From NCBI RefSeq assembly GCF_009932555.1, contig NZ_BLJO01000004.1, positions 81,073-136,939 on the forward strand: DNA of 55,867 nt, given 5' to 3'. Shown here piece by piece: positions 42,301-51,256 of the stretch. This DNA comes from Steroidobacter agaridevorans. GTDB lineage: Bacteria > Pseudomonadota > Gammaproteobacteria > Steroidobacterales > Steroidobacteraceae. Within the stretch, counting starts at the first letter, position 1. The number at the start of each line of letters is the position of its first letter. The notes below the pieces were generated by a model, which did no database searches, had not been told where the DNA came from, and saw nothing but the letters and a program-made list of their open reading frames with translations. The translations under genes were made by a program, and so were the position numbers.

Positions 42301-42488
42301 GCACGGGCTCGGAGTTGCGTCAGCCGCTCGGTGTCGCGATCTTCGGCGGCCTGGTCATCAGCCAGATCCTGACGTTGTTCTCCACGCCGGTGATTTATCT
42401 GGCGCTGGATCGCGTGTTTCATAGGAAACAACGCGAGGCTCAGCCCGCGATCTCGGAACCGCTGCCCCACCCGGAGCCTGCGCGATGA
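39330..42488 (+). CDS. RND multidrug efflux permease (MdtB/MdtC-like)
   Basis: 1052 residues, the normal length of the HAE1/MdtBC family. The proton-relay pair Asp-Asp is in VGFVVDDAIVVVENIHRH and the relay Lys is in GIVKKNGILMVDFAL. Twelve membrane spans and two large periplasmic porter domains are present (for example FRGTAQEF at about 855). The start overlaps the adaptor stop by four bases (ATGA), and the stop overlaps the outer-membrane lipoprotein start. Only one permease is encoded, so it would be a homotrimer, unlike the MdtB/MdtC heterotrimer. Confidence 0.95.
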   Translation: MSDHLPAQASRAQASLTRPGLSDWFIKHPIGTTLLTIGIVLLGIVAFPLLPVAPMPEAELPTMQISANLPGASPETMASAVATPLEVQLSSVPGITDMTSSSTLGSTSITLQFVLNKDIDVAAQEVQAAINAASGRLPADLPNLPTWRKVNPNDGPILVVRMQSDLMPLTELSDIAETVVGRQLSQIEGVAETPINGQRKPAMRIQAAPEKLAALGLTLADLRQAIQAASVNQAKGALFGADRVSTLQTNDQIFTTQDYDNLIVAYRANAPVFLRDVATVTFGAENEYVQAWQNGKPGIHFVIRRQPGANIVATADRIREALPELQKLLPASVELEVINDRTRTIRASLHEVEVTLVVTALLVIVIMGVFLRQLSATAIVAAVLAVALLTTVGAMYLLGFSLNNLTLVALVVAVGFVVDDAIVVVENIHRHLEAGESMLNAARQGAAEIGFTVVSISFSLIAAFVPLLFMGGVVGRLFREFAVTMTVAILISVVASLTLAPMLASRFMKPMKHHAEQGLAQRLIARYDRALQWALAHQRTVLVSFGATVAVAVLGYVFIPKGFFPLQDTAFIFVSTQGAEDISFEDMKRKQQVAAGILAQDPAVQAIAHVVGGGLGSSSMASGRIFVVLKDRGDRDVSAEAFIGRMRPKLMGIPGLQMFMRTSQDINLGAGGGRAQYLYVLRGPESGELAESARRLAERLRDYDQLRDVSDDLQLGASVTRLTIDRAAAARFGLRTVDIDQVLYDAFGQRQISEYQTETNQYKVVLEIDPSQRGRAESLQNFYLRSPLTGQMVPLAAVARMEAPDTGPLSITHDGMFPSVTLSFNLAPGVALGEAVTLIEQAQAELGMPATISGNFRGTAQEFQKSLATQPLLILGALIAVYIILGVLYESFVHPLTILSTLPSAGVGAVLALWLTKTDFSIMALIGVVLLIGIVKKNGILMVDFALERQRKDGLSPLDAIHEACLVRFRPIIMTTLAAMLGAIPLMLGFGTGSELRQPLGVAIFGGLVISQILTLFSTPVIYLALDRVFHRKQREAQPAISEPLPHPEPAR

Positions 42489-43897
42489 GCGGCCGCGTAT
42501 TGTTTCGAGGGACATCTGTTATCGTGTTGGCTGTGCTGACGGCCTGCAGTGCCCCAGTACAGAAGCTGCCCGATGATCTGCAATCGTCGTGGATCGACGA
42601 GCAGCGATCGACGACTGTCGCCGATGCCGCGGCACTGACGTGGTGGAGAGCGTTCGACGATGCGACCATCGATCAGCTGGTCGATCTCGCTCAGCAGCGC
42701 AATCTCGACCTGCGTGTCGCGGAGGCGCGCGTGCGCGAGGTGCGGGCCCAGCGTCGTGCGGCGCTGGCGAATCTGGCGCCCCAGATCGATGCCTCTGTGG
42801 ATGCGCAGCGTTCGCGGGGTCGTCGTATCGGGTCCGATACGTCAGTTATTCAAGAGACGGCTACCGCAGTCGCGGGCGCCAGCTGGGAGATCGACCTGTT
42901 CGGTCGCTTGCGCGCCGAAGCTCGCGCCGCCAATGCCGAGCTGCAAGCGGTGCAGTCCGATCGCGACGGCGTTCGCCTGGCGCTGATTGCGGAAGTCATT
43001 CGCAGCTATCTCGAGTTCCGCCTGTATCAAGTGCAGACCGAGCTGTCGGCGCGAAACGCGCAGGCGCAGGAGGAAACGGTCCGCATCACGCAAGCCCGCT
43101 TCAACCAAGGCATGTCCAGTCGGCTCGATCTGGAGCGCACGGTGTCGGCGCTGCGCACGACCCGATCGCAGATTCCGCAGTCGCGCGAGCTGGCTGAAGC
43201 GGCGCGTTATAGACTGGTGCTGCTGACCGCATCGACGCCGGACGCGTTGACCCCGATGTTGCCGGCCTCGACCAGCGATCCCGGCGCGTTGCCCGACAGC
43301 GATGCCGAGAGGGTGTTGTTGACGCCCGCAGACGTCATCGCCCGCCGACCCGATGTGCAGGCTGCCGAGCGCCGCTTGATCGCGGCGGCGGAGCAGAGGA
43401 ATGTGGCCGCGGCTTTGCGTTACCCTCGCATCACGCTGGCCGGCTTGATCGGTGTGGAGGACAATCGCGTCAGCGACCTGCTCGACAATGGCTCGCGCGC
43501 CTGGTCGGCCAGCGGCGGCTTGCTGGCGCCGTTGATCGATTTCGGCCGCATTCGCGCCGCCATCGACGCCGCCGACGCGCTCCAGGAGCAGGCGTACTTG
43601 ACGTACGAGCAGACCGCCCGCACCGCGCTCCAGGAAACCCAGACCGCGCTGGTGTTGTACACGCAGGGTAAACTTCGACAACAGGAACTGTCGCAAGCCG
43701 CGGAGTCGGCACGACGCGCTGCCCAGCTCGCGCGTCGGCAGTACACTGCCGGTGCGCTGTCGCTGCTCGAAGTGCTGGACGCGGAGCGCAGCGTTTATGC
43801 GGTCGAGTTGAATGCGGCGCAGGCCACCGCGGATGTTTCCATCCGGCTGGTGAATGTTTACCAATCGATGGGCCTGGTGCCGCCGACCGGAGGTTAG
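42485..43897 (+). CDS. NodT/TolC-type outer-membrane efflux lipoprotein
   Basis: 470 residues. It has a lipoprotein signal ([11 protein letters not shown]) and two outer-membrane efflux (OEP) repeats typical of the NodT family: [25 protein letters not shown] at the start, then [17 protein letters not shown] and [19 protein letters not shown]. It forms the trimeric exit channel of the tripartite pump. The start overlaps the permease stop by four bases (ATGA). 29 bases separate it from the regulator gene. Confidence 0.93.
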   Translation: MSGRVLFRGTSVIVLAVLTACSAPVQKLPDDLQSSWIDEQRSTTVADAAALTWWRAFDDATIDQLVDLAQQRNLDLRVAEARVREVRAQRRAALANLAPQIDASVDAQRSRGRRIGSDTSVIQETATAVAGASWEIDLFGRLRAEARAANAELQAVQSDRDGVRLALIAEVIRSYLEFRLYQVQTELSARNAQAQEETVRITQARFNQGMSSRLDLERTVSALRTTRSQIPQSRELAEAARYRLVLLTASTPDALTPMLPASTSDPGALPDSDAERVLLTPADVIARRPDVQAAERRLIAAAEQRNVAAALRYPRITLAGLIGVEDNRVSDLLDNGSRAWSASGGLLAPLIDFGRIRAAIDAADALQEQAYLTYEQTARTALQETQTALVLYTQGKLRQQELSQAAESARRAAQLARRQYTAGALSLLEVLDAERSVYAVELNAAQATADVSIRLVNVYQSMGLVPPTGG

Positions 43898-43926
43898 CTA
43901 TTCCTTCTCGCCATAGCGACGATGCC

Positions 43927-44616
43927 ATGAAAGTTCTGATCGTAGAAGATGAGCCGAAGACGGCCGACTATCTCGAGCGAGGTCTGCGTGAGCAGGGCTA
44001 CGTCGTGGACGTCGCGCGCGACGGGCTCGATGGCAAACACATGGCGCTCGAATATGAGTACGACGTGATCGTGCTCGATGTGATGTTGCCGGGTACCGAC
44101 GGGTTCAGCGTCTTGCACGCCTTGCGTGAGCATCGCCAGACGCCGGTGATCATGCTGACGGCTCGCGATCGCGTCGATGATCGTGTCCGTGGCCTGCGCG
44201 AAGGCGCCGACGACTATCTCGTCAAGCCGTTCTCGTTCCTCGAGCTCGTGGCTCGTCTGCAAGCACTGACTCGCCGCAGTCGCGGCCAGGAGGCCATGCA
44301 GCTGCGCATCGCCGATCTGCAGATCGATCTGCTGGCGCGCAAGGCATGGCGCAACGGTCAGCGCCTCGATCTCACCGCCAAGGAATTTGCGCTGCTTGCC
44401 GCGCTCGCGCGTCGCAAGGGTGAGATTCTTTCCAAGACGACCATTGCGGAGCTGGTGTGGGACGTGAATTTCGATAGCGACACCAATGTCGTCGAAGTGG
44501 CCGTGAAACGGCTGCGTAGCAAGCTCGACGATCCTTTCAAGCCGACGTTGCTGCATACGGTGCGTGGCATGGGCTACGTGCTGGAAGTGCGCGACGAGCA
44601 GAGCGAGGACGCATGA
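43927..44616 (+). CDS. CusR/CopR-like OmpR-family response regulator
   Basis: 229 residues. Receiver domain with acidic pocket ([19 protein letters not shown]), Asp in [13 protein letters not shown], Thr in VIMLTARD and Lys in [11 protein letters not shown]. The C-terminal winged-helix domain ends in [15 protein letters not shown]. The heavy-metal-type spacing, and a following kinase with [10 protein letters not shown], fit the Cus/Cop/IrlR group. It overlaps the kinase gene by four bases and follows the RND pump directly, so it probably controls that pump in response to metal or other stress. Metal specificity cannot be seen here. Confidence 0.93.
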   Translation: MKVLIVEDEPKTADYLERGLREQGYVVDVARDGLDGKHMALEYEYDVIVLDVMLPGTDGFSVLHALREHRQTPVIMLTARDRVDDRVRGLREGADDYLVKPFSFLELVARLQALTRRSRGQEAMQLRIADLQIDLLARKAWRNGQRLDLTAKEFALLAALARRKGEILSKTTIAELVWDVNFDSDTNVVEVAVKRLRSKLDDPFKPTLLHTVRGMGYVLEVRDEQSEDA

Positions 44617-45974
44617 AGCTGTCGATCAGCAAGCGCCTCGCCGCGATGTTCGCCGTTGCCAGCTTCGTCATGCTGGCGGTGCTGAGCGTCGCCATGCATG
44701 GACTGTTGAAGCGCGAGCTCGAGCGTCATCAAAGCAACGAGCTGCAGGCGCGCTGGACGATGTACAAGCCCATCATCATGCGCAACGACGACGTGGTGCA
44801 TTGGCAGTATGTGCGTACCAAGTTCGACAATTCCATCTCCGAGAACAATCGCGTCAGCCTTTGGGTGCAGAGTAACGATCCCCGCTTTCTCTATGGCGCG
44901 TCGCTGACCGACGAGCAGCGTCACACCATGGGAGCGCATGGCTTCGGACAAGTCATGCTGCCGGGGCACGACGCGCCACTGAAGACTTATTCGGCAGAGG
45001 TCGAAGCTCACGGCGAGCGGCCTGCGGTACTTCTGACGGTGGGTATCGATTCGAAGCCGTTCGTCGAGACGCTGCGTGCGTTCACCGTCGGGCTGATTGC
45101 ATTGACGGTCGTGGGTGCGTTGGGCGCCGCTGGGCTCGGTTACTACATTGCTCGCGTCGGCATGCGTCCGCTCGACCGGCTCTCAGGCGAAGCGCGCGGG
45201 CTGTCGCCGGGCCATTTGTCGCGCCGATTGCAGACCGACACGCTGGCGCCGGAACTTTCCGAGCTTGCCGACTCTTTCAACGGCGCATTGTCTCGGCTCG
45301 AGACTGCATATCAGCAGCTCGAGGCGTTCAACGCCGACGTGGCGCATGAGTTGCGCACGCCGCTGGGCAACTTGATCGGTCAAACGCAGGTCACGTTGTC
45401 GCGCGAGCGCAGTCCCACGGAACTAAAAGAAGCTTTGCACTCTAACCTTGAGGATCTCGAACGGCTGCGTGCCATCGTCAACGACATGCTGTTCCTGGCT
45501 CGTGCGGATCGCGGTGAGCGCGCGCCGAACCGGGTGGAGGTGTCGATCGCGCAGGAAGTGTCGCACGCCGTCGAGTACCTGGAATTCATCTTCGAAGAAG
45601 CTGGCGTGAAGGTGCGCATCGAGGGCGATGCGCAGGCCAGTATCGAGACGTCTCTGTTTCGGCGCGCTGTAACCAATCTGTTACAGAACGCCGTCCAGCA
45701 CGCCCCGCGCGGTGCCGAGATTGTCGTGTTTGTTTTGCAGCAGCCGGGCGCGATTCGCGTCTCGGTGCAGAACACCGGCTCCGGTATCGCGCGGGAGCAC
45801 CTTTCGAGGCTGTTCGACCGCTTCTATCGAGTCGACAGCTCCCGCAGCGGCAGCCGTGAGAATCACGGCCTCGGCCTCGCGATCGTTCGTGCGGTGGCTA
45901 CCATGCATGGTGGCACCGTCTTCGCGGAGAGCGAGAGTGGGGCGACTACTATTGGGTTCACTGTGGCGGCCTGA
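44613..45974 (+). CDS. Sensor histidine kinase of the Cus/Cop type
   Basis: 453 residues. A short N-terminal membrane span ([16 protein letters not shown]), a periplasmic sensor region of about 140 residues and a second span ([21 protein letters not shown]) are visible. HAMP follows ([16 protein letters not shown]). The dimerisation His is in [18 protein letters not shown] and the ATP-binding N-box in [11 protein letters not shown]. The remaining ATPase motifs are [18 protein letters not shown] and [12 protein letters not shown]. It is translationally coupled to the regulator gene by an ATGA overlap. It ends 15 bases before the convergent OmpA/SBP gene. It should phosphorylate the adjacent regulator. 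Confidence 0.92.
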   Translation: MKLSISKRLAAMFAVASFVMLAVLSVAMHGLLKRELERHQSNELQARWTMYKPIIMRNDDVVHWQYVRTKFDNSISENNRVSLWVQSNDPRFLYGASLTDEQRHTMGAHGFGQVMLPGHDAPLKTYSAEVEAHGERPAVLLTVGIDSKPFVETLRAFTVGLIALTVVGALGAAGLGYYIARVGMRPLDRLSGEARGLSPGHLSRRLQTDTLAPELSELADSFNGALSRLETAYQQLEAFNADVAHELRTPLGNLIGQTQVTLSRERSPTELKEALHSNLEDLERLRAIVNDMLFLARADRGERAPNRVEVSIAQEVSHAVEYLEFIFEEAGVKVRIEGDAQASIETSLFRRAVTNLLQNAVQHAPRGAEIVVFVLQQPGAIRVSVQNTGSGIAREHLSRLFDRFYRVDSSRSGSRENHGLGLAIVRAVATMHGGTVFAESESGATTIGFTVAA

Positions 45975-45989
45975 AGACCCGCCCCCTGA

Positions 45990-47693
45990 TTACTCCAGCG
46001 TAAACCACTGCACTTCGACGCGGCGGTTCAGCTCGCTGTCCGCACCGGCGGGCTCTTCCCAGCCGCGGCCCACGACTTCGATGCGCGATGCAGCGATGTC
46101 CTTGTGACGTGCGCGTAACGCTTCGCTGACGGCCATCGCGCGTTGACGGGACAGCTCGATGGCTTTGAGCGCCATGCTTTTCACCAGCTGCTCGCCGCCC
46201 TGATCGCGGAATTCGCTCACGCGTGCGTTATCGACGTGGCCTTTCAGCAGCACCGTCGAGCCGGGGCTGACTTGCAGGAAGCGCTTGATGGTGTCCAGAT
46301 AGTCCTGGTTCTGCGGCGCGTTCTTGTCGAGCACGGCGGAGTTCGCTTCGAAGAAGAAACGGATGTCCTTGCTCAGCAGCGGATCGCCTTCGAGCGTGGC
46401 CTGCGTGTTGCTGCGGATCGGCGCGATGGCGATCTTCTGATCCGCGAACAGGCCCTTCTTCGCCAATTCATCGAGTGCGGTGACATCGGCGAAGCGCGAG
46501 GCGTCCGTCGGATTGCGGATCACGCTGCCGTACGCCAACACCGACGATTGGAAGATGCCGCCGAACGAACCGGCGGAGTCGATCGTGCCGGAGAAGAACG
46601 CGCGGTTCTCGGGCAGGTTCGCGAGATGCACGCGTGAGAGTTCGTCCCGAGCATCCACGTCTCTCCAGCCGAAAGCCTTGGCAACGATGCCGATGTTCGC
46701 GGCCTGCTGATCCCGCAAACGGCGGTTGCCTTCGAGAATGCCGTGCACGAGGCCGCGGACCATGTCCGGATTCGCGCGAGCGAAGCCGCCGTTGACGGCG
46801 AGCACGTCGGCGATCACGAGCAGGTTGCGGTTGGAGACGAGCACCTTCGCGGCGCCGTTCGACTTCTCGACGACTTCATCCGTGAACGGCGTCCAGCCGA
46901 CGCAGCCGTTCAAGCGCTGCGAACCGCTTAGCTCGTGCTCGTAGGCTTTGCAGGCGATGGAGGCGTCGTCATAGAACACGAGGCCGAGCTCGCTGGAGGA
47001 GGGCTTCGAGTCCAGGTCGCGCAGCACTGTGACAGGCACGCCGGCTTCCTGCGCGAGATAACGAATGAAGAATTCACTTTCGTTGAATTGAGAAGCGGCG
47101 AGGACTTTGCCCGCGAGCTGGTTGACGGAGGTGATGCCGCGATCGACGACGACCATGTCGGCGCCCCGCGAGTAGCCGATCTGCAGAGGAACGACGGCGT
47201 CGAATTGACGGCCGAGCACGGCGAGGGCGTCCGTGGTTGTGGCGGTAGCGGCGAGGCGACCGTTGTTCAGCGCCGACCAGGTTTCGCTCTCGCTCTTGGT
47301 GATCTTCACCTTGAAGCCGTATTCCTTGGCGAAGAACGAGTCGGGATTCGGCTCCATGCCGCCGTTCGCGACGATCAGGCCGCCGTAGCCGGCGTACTCG
47401 CTGATATCGATTTGCAGGACGCCGTCCTTGGGGACGTATGTGGCTGCGGCTTCCAGAGTCGGTGAGCCGGTCACGGGTTCAATAGGCGTAGGCGCATCGC
47501 CGTCGCCGCCGGCCTTGCCGGTGCTTTGAGACGTCGGCGCGCCGGAATCGTTCGCCGTCTCCGCGCCGTCGCCCCCTTTCTTGCCGAGCCACAAATAAGC
47601 GCCCAGGCCAATGATGCCGACCAACAGCAGCAACGTGATGATGTTGCCCGCGGCGGAACCGCGTTGGGTTGGCTTTAGCTTGAGGTTGCTCAT
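45990..47693 (-). CDS. OmpA-domain/periplasmic substrate-binding fusion protein
   Basis: 567 residues: N-terminal cytoplasmic start, one membrane span (IITLLLLVGIIGLGAYLWLG, about 18-37) and a low-complexity Gly/Asp/Ala/Thr linker. Next is a large NMT1/TauA-like substrate-binding domain of type II periplasmic-binding fold (GVLQIDISEYAGYGGLIVAN, VVPLQIGYSRGADMVVVDRG, NRNLLVIADVLAVNGGFA). Last is a C-terminal OmpA-type peptidoglycan-binding domain (FEANSAVLDKNAPQNQDYLD and LSRQRAMAVSEALRARH). An ABC-binding fold tethered to the cell wall but with no ABC permease nearby suggests a sensor or scaffold role. It is last in the PspA-AAA+ minus-strand cluster but is separated from the next gene by about 300 bases holding a long inverted repeat. 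Confidence 0.85.
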   Translation of the reverse strand: MSNLKLKPTQRGSAAGNIITLLLLVGIIGLGAYLWLGKKGGDGAETANDSGAPTSQSTGKAGGDGDAPTPIEPVTGSPTLEAAATYVPKDGVLQIDISEYAGYGGLIVANGGMEPNPDSFFAKEYGFKVKITKSESETWSALNNGRLAATATTTDALAVLGRQFDAVVPLQIGYSRGADMVVVDRGITSVNQLAGKVLAASQFNESEFFIRYLAQEAGVPVTVLRDLDSKPSSSELGLVFYDDASIACKAYEHELSGSQRLNGCVGWTPFTDEVVEKSNGAAKVLVSNRNLLVIADVLAVNGGFARANPDMVRGLVHGILEGNRRLRDQQAANIGIVAKAFGWRDVDARDELSRVHLANLPENRAFFSGTIDSAGSFGGIFQSSVLAYGSVIRNPTDASRFADVTALDELAKKGLFADQKIAIAPIRSNTQATLEGDPLLSKDIRFFFEANSAVLDKNAPQNQDYLDTIKRFLQVSPGSTVLLKGHVDNARVSEFRDQGGEQLVKSMALKAIELSRQRAMAVSEALRARHKDIAASRIEVVGRGWEEPAGADSELNRRVEVQWFTLE

Positions 47694-47774
47694 AGTTCAG
47701 AGTGTCCTTGCTGAGAGCTCTGCTGGATTTGTTAGGTGTTCAAGAGAAGAGGGCGTCGGTGGCTCGCGAAGGCT

Positions 47775-47909
47775 GGTGGGTCCCAGGTCCTTCCGGCACC
47801 GGGCGCCGGCCGGAGCGCACTGCGCTCCTCTCCGCACGTCCATGGTGAGCCCTGCTGTTGCGGCCCCATCCCTGTGCCGCAAAGCTGCCGGAAGAACCTG
47901 GGACCCACC
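47775..47909. repeat. 24-bp inverted repeat in the leader of the OmpA/SBP gene
   Basis: Left arm 47775-47798 (GGTGGGTCCCAGGT...) pairs with right arm 47886-47909 over 24 positions with one mismatch, enclosing 87 bases. Inside are further short hairpins such as GGAGCGCACTGCGCTCC near 47811. It lies in the 300-base gap between the membrane coiled-coil gene and the OmpA/SBP gene. It could be a structured leader RNA, an attenuator or a relic of a miniature element. The gap 47694-47993 shows no protein gene. Confidence 0.6.
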
Positions 47910-47993
47910 ATCCTCCGCCGATAGCGCAGCCGCAGCTTTCCAGAGACGGCAGCGGGCTCATCTCTGCTTCTCTCCCGTGCAAAACCTTCTTAC

Positions 47994-48848
47994 TCATTGC
48001 GCGATCCGTTCGCCGCGGCGTCTCGTGCTCGCGCGGGGCCGGAGCAAATCTTCCGGCGGCGGCTCATCGGTCAGCCCGTCCAGGCCAGAGAACAGTTCGC
48101 GTTGGTCCTTGAGCCAACGGTTCGCTTCGTTCAACGATGCCGACAACGCATCCAACGACGACGCGACACTATGTTCATCCGTGGCGAGCAACGCCTGCTC
48201 ACGCACCAACGAAACCTGCTGACGCAACCGTTCCAGTTCAGCTTCGATCAGCTCACGGCGATGCTGAGCGTCCGCATGGCCCGCGCGGCGGGAGCGGAGG
48301 ACTTCGAGTTGTTGTTCCAGGCTGCGCTTCAGTTCGTCGCCGATGGCGTCTTCCGACAGCCGGTCGATGACCCGACGTTCCTGCTCTTCGAGCGCGCGTT
48401 TTTCCCGCTCTGCCGAATTGATCACTTGAAGCACGGAAGCCCGGGCGGCGAGCAGCTTCAGATGCAGCCACGCCATCTGCCGCACATCGCTTTTTTGCAT
48501 TTCCGTCGCGCCAGTGCGTGACAAGAGATCGACGATCTCCCGCGCCTGAAACTCGATCGACTCCTGGCGGCGGCGAGCGTCTTCGTCGAGGTGATAGCTG
48601 AGCGCGTTGTAACGCGCGACCCAATCGTCGCCTTTGCCGCCCGCGTCGACGGTGGCTCGGAAGCGTTCATTGCGGGACACAACCCAGAGATACAAACCTT
48701 CCAACCCCGCGCCAATCAACCACAGGCCGGGATTCACGAACGCGCCGAGCAAGGCAAACGCGGCGATACCGAACCAGTTCGGCGGCACGGGCATGCCGAA
48801 AGGGCGGGCGTTGAAGGCGGCGGCGAGATAAGAGCGTGAGCCGCTCAT
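47994..48848 (-). CDS. Membrane-anchored coiled-coil protein of the PspA cluster
   Basis: 284 residues from the ATG at 48848, which overlaps the AAA+ stop codon (ATGA). A short N-terminus leads into two closely spaced hydrophobic segments (PNWFGIAAFALLGAFVN and GLWLIGAGLEGLYLWVVS, about 22-56). A long, highly charged coiled coil follows to the C-terminus (RREQESIEFQAREIVDLL-like, QRRVIDRLSEDAIGD, LKRSLEQQLEVLRSRRAGH). It has no recognised enzymatic motif. It resembles a membrane tether or assembly factor. The frame continues upstream to 48983, but that part overlaps the AAA+ gene and looks like noise. Function is inferred only from its cluster: PspA, AAA+ and a wall-bound sensor. Confidence 0.75.
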   Translation of the reverse strand: MSGSRSYLAAAFNARPFGMPVPPNWFGIAAFALLGAFVNPGLWLIGAGLEGLYLWVVSRNERFRATVDAGGKGDDWVARYNALSYHLDEDARRRQESIEFQAREIVDLLSRTGATEMQKSDVRQMAWLHLKLLAARASVLQVINSAEREKRALEEQERRVIDRLSEDAIGDELKRSLEQQLEVLRSRRAGHADAQHRRELIEAELERLRQQVSLVREQALLATDEHSVASSLDALSASLNEANRWLKDQRELFSGLDGLTDEPPPEDLLRPRASTRRRGERIAQ

Positions 48849-50500
48849 GGCGCAGCAGTGGGCTCGGCGTACTTGTGGAACGCCGGCGGCACGAAGGCGA
48901 GATCGGTGGCTTCGCGAATCGAGATTCGCATCTGGAATTCCAGCACATCGGCCGGCACCGGGTTTTGATAACCGACCAGGCACGCATCCAACGCGGCGCG
49001 CGGCTCCAGACTTTCCGTGCGAACGCGACGGTAAGCTTTGACGACGAGCGCTTCAGCCGCGCCCGGCGTCAGCAACAACGGCATGCGCGATTGAAGCGCA
49101 GCGAGGTCGGCATCGTTCAACTGCAGCCCGTAGCGCTTCGCGAGCGCGCCGATCAGCGCGGCGCTTTCGGTGTGCGTGCTGGTCGGCAGCAGCGGCACTT
49201 TCACGTCGACGCGGCCGGGACGTTTCAAATCGACCTCGATCAAATCAGGCCGCGACGACGCCAGGATCCACAACACGCGGCCGCGATTCGACGAATCCGA
49301 CATTTCTTGCGCAATCATCGAATACAGACGGCCCGACAGGCCACTGTCACCGCTGCCCGAATCGCGACGGCCGAGCGTTTGGTCGGCTTCATCGATGAAC
49401 ACCATGCAGCGGCCAAGCGCGCGGATCAAACGGAAGATCTTTTCCAGGTTGCCTTCGCTCGAGCCCACCCAGCGATCGCGGAAGTTCTTGAGCTTGACGA
49501 CCGGCACGCCCGCCTCGCCCGCGAGACATTCGACCAGAAACGTTTTGCCGGTGCCGACCGGGCCGCACAGCAGATAGCCCATGGGCAGCGCTTTGAGATC
49601 GCCGGTCTGCCAGAGCTTGATGTCCTGACGCAGCCAGCGCTTCAACGCTTCCTGGCCGTGATACGCATCGAGGGTGCGAGCCGACTCGATGAATTCGACC
49701 AGCCCGGCGGAGTCGCGCTCCACCAGCTCTTTCTTGATGCGAGTGAGATCCGCGCTGCTCAGCGCTTGACCGGAGTGGTCGCGGATTTTGACCAGGCTTT
49801 CCAAAGCCGAGATCGTCACACCGACCAACGCCGCCCCGATCTGCGCGAGATTCGCCTCCGGCGGAAAAGCCTTCGGTTCATGCGTGCGCAAAAGCGTCAG
49901 CGCGCGTTCGATCTCTGCCGAATCCGGCAGCGGCACGCGAATGCGTGAGGCATGCGTGCTGAACGCGACCAACGGCTCAACGTCATTGAGGTTGTCGGCG
50001 ATCAGAATGCTGGTGAAAGACAGATCGGCGAACGGCGCTTCGGATGACCAGTCGCGCAGCACACTCGTGAGGCTGCCGTGTTCGAAGCCGGCGCCATCGG
50101 CGGGCACGATGTGATCGACGCCTCGCAAGATGACTGCGACGTTTTCTTTCACTTCGCGGCCGAGCGCGCGCAGGTTGCCGAGATAGCGCAGGTATCGGCT
50201 GATCCAATGCAGCGCCGGCTGCGGCTCGCGCGGCATGGCCTTCAGGTTCGCGCCGGCCCATTTCTCTACCAGCTCGCCACCGCGCTCGATGGTGATGCCG
50301 TTGCCCAGATCGTAAGAGAGCACGACCTGGAAGCTGGAGAGCAGGTGACTTTCGAGATAACCGGCCAAGCCGACCAGCTGCGCGCCGACGGCAATCCGAT
50401 CGTGCACGTTGCCGTACAGAATGAATTGCCCGTGCGCGCCGCTTTCATAGGCAAGCGCTAGCTCGTTGGCCCAGGCCGGTGCTCCATGCGGTGCAGGCAT
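48845..50500 (-). CDS. AAA+ ATPase with long N-terminal domain
   Basis: 551 residues. The N-terminal ~290 residues form a separate, less conserved domain (QFILYGNVHDRIAVGAQLV; VILRGVDHIVPADG) that looks like a degenerate AAA-type fold. The C-terminal AAA+ module is intact: Walker A CGPVGTGKTFL (near 310), Walker B MVFIDEADQTL, sensor region WILASSRPDLIEVDLKRPGR and the second region of homology. The pattern is of the FtsH/CDC48/Vps4 class, which remodels protein assemblies. It begins 18 bases after the PspA gene. A GAGAAGG site precedes the ATG. An interaction with the ESCRT-III-like PspA filament is a plausible inference. Confidence 0.88.
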   Translation of the reverse strand: MPAPHGAPAWANELALAYESGAHGQFILYGNVHDRIAVGAQLVGLAGYLESHLLSSFQVVLSYDLGNGITIERGGELVEKWAGANLKAMPREPQPALHWISRYLRYLGNLRALGREVKENVAVILRGVDHIVPADGAGFEHGSLTSVLRDWSSEAPFADLSFTSILIADNLNDVEPLVAFSTHASRIRVPLPDSAEIERALTLLRTHEPKAFPPEANLAQIGAALVGVTISALESLVKIRDHSGQALSSADLTRIKKELVERDSAGLVEFIESARTLDAYHGQEALKRWLRQDIKLWQTGDLKALPMGYLLCGPVGTGKTFLVECLAGEAGVPVVKLKNFRDRWVGSSEGNLEKIFRLIRALGRCMVFIDEADQTLGRRDSGSGDSGLSGRLYSMIAQEMSDSSNRGRVLWILASSRPDLIEVDLKRPGRVDVKVPLLPTSTHTESAALIGALAKRYGLQLNDADLAALQSRMPLLLTPGAAEALVVKAYRRVRTESLEPRAALDACLVGYQNPVPADVLEFQMRISIREATDLAFVPPAFHKYAEPTAAP

Positions 50501-50518
50501 CGCCTTCTCGTCCGCTTG

Positions 50519-51256
50519 TTACGATTCGGACTGCGTACCCATCGTGCGCGTAGCCGGCGTGGCCGGCGCGGTGCCTTCGATGGAAATGCCCTCGCGCGCG
50601 GCGAAGTCGGCGAGGGCCTGGTCGGCCAGCGCATTCATCTCGGCTTCCTGCACGTTGACGTCGGTCATGTCGATCGAGTCCTTGGCGACGCGGGCGCGGC
50701 CGGCAGCCTTGGTGCGCTCTTCCTCGACCATTTCGTGCAGGCGATTGAGCGTGTCGCCCGAGCCGCCGATGCTGGTGATCATGCCCGAGGCCATCTCGTG
50801 GATCTCGGCCATGGCCTGATTCATCTTCATGTCGTTGATGGCGCCCTTCAAGCTTTCGATCTTGGCGCGGGCGGTCTGCACCGCCACGTCGCGGGCCTTG
50901 ACCAGATTCTTGTAAGTGCCTTCGGCCGCTTCGAGCTGCTTGCGGTTCTCTTCGAGCTGCGACTCGATGGTCTGCAGGCGCAGGGCGTACTGACCGGCAG
51001 CCGACTTATTACCGGCGCGCAGATGGGCAGCCGTCTTGGCGCGCAGGTCTTTCTGTTCGGCTTCGAGCTTGCGCACCTGGCCCATGATCCGTTCGCACAG
51101 ACCGGCGTGAGTGGCGAGGCCCTGATTGAAATTGGCGATCTGCTTGCGCAGGTTCTCCTGCTCCAGCTCGAGCAGGGCCTCGGGGTTGCGTTTTTCGATG
51201 CCCGAGATGAAGAGGGAGAAGAAGCCTTTGATCAGGTTTCCAAGACGGCTGAACAT
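50519..51256 (-). CDS. pspA: PspA/IM30 family membrane-remodelling protein
   Basis: 245 residues, almost wholly alpha-helical, with the PspA/Vipp1 pattern: N-terminal amphipathic helix (SRLGNLIKGFFSLF), long coiled-coil helices (ELEQENLRKQIANFNQGLA; EQKDLRAKTAAHLRAGNK), and C-terminal ENRKQLEAAEGTYKNLV and INDMKMNQAMAEIHEM. PspA proteins are bacterial relatives of ESCRT-III that form rods and rings and stabilise damaged inner membrane. The start has a CGGAGG site. It is the first gene of a four-gene minus-strand cluster and has no pspB/pspC/pspF neighbours. The usual phage-shock operon layout is therefore absent. Confidence 0.9.
   Translation of the reverse strand: MFSRLGNLIKGFFSLFISGIEKRNPEALLELEQENLRKQIANFNQGLATHAGLCERIMGQVRKLEAEQKDLRAKTAAHLRAGNKSAAGQYALRLQTIESQLEENRKQLEAAEGTYKNLVKARDVAVQTARAKIESLKGAINDMKMNQAMAEIHEMASGMITSIGGSGDTLNRLHEMVEEERTKAAGRARVAKDSIDMTDVNVQEAEMNALADQALADFAAREGISIEGTAPATPATRTMGTQSES

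Noticed and set aside
40842-42515. Long antisense open frame under the RND permease (557 codons)
   Set aside because: A GC-rich mirror frame of a real membrane transporter; composition is Arg/His/Gln-rich without domain signatures.
50519-51256. Classical phage-shock operon pspABC
   Set aside because: No pspB, pspC or pspF; the neighbours are an AAA+ ATPase and coiled-coil protein.
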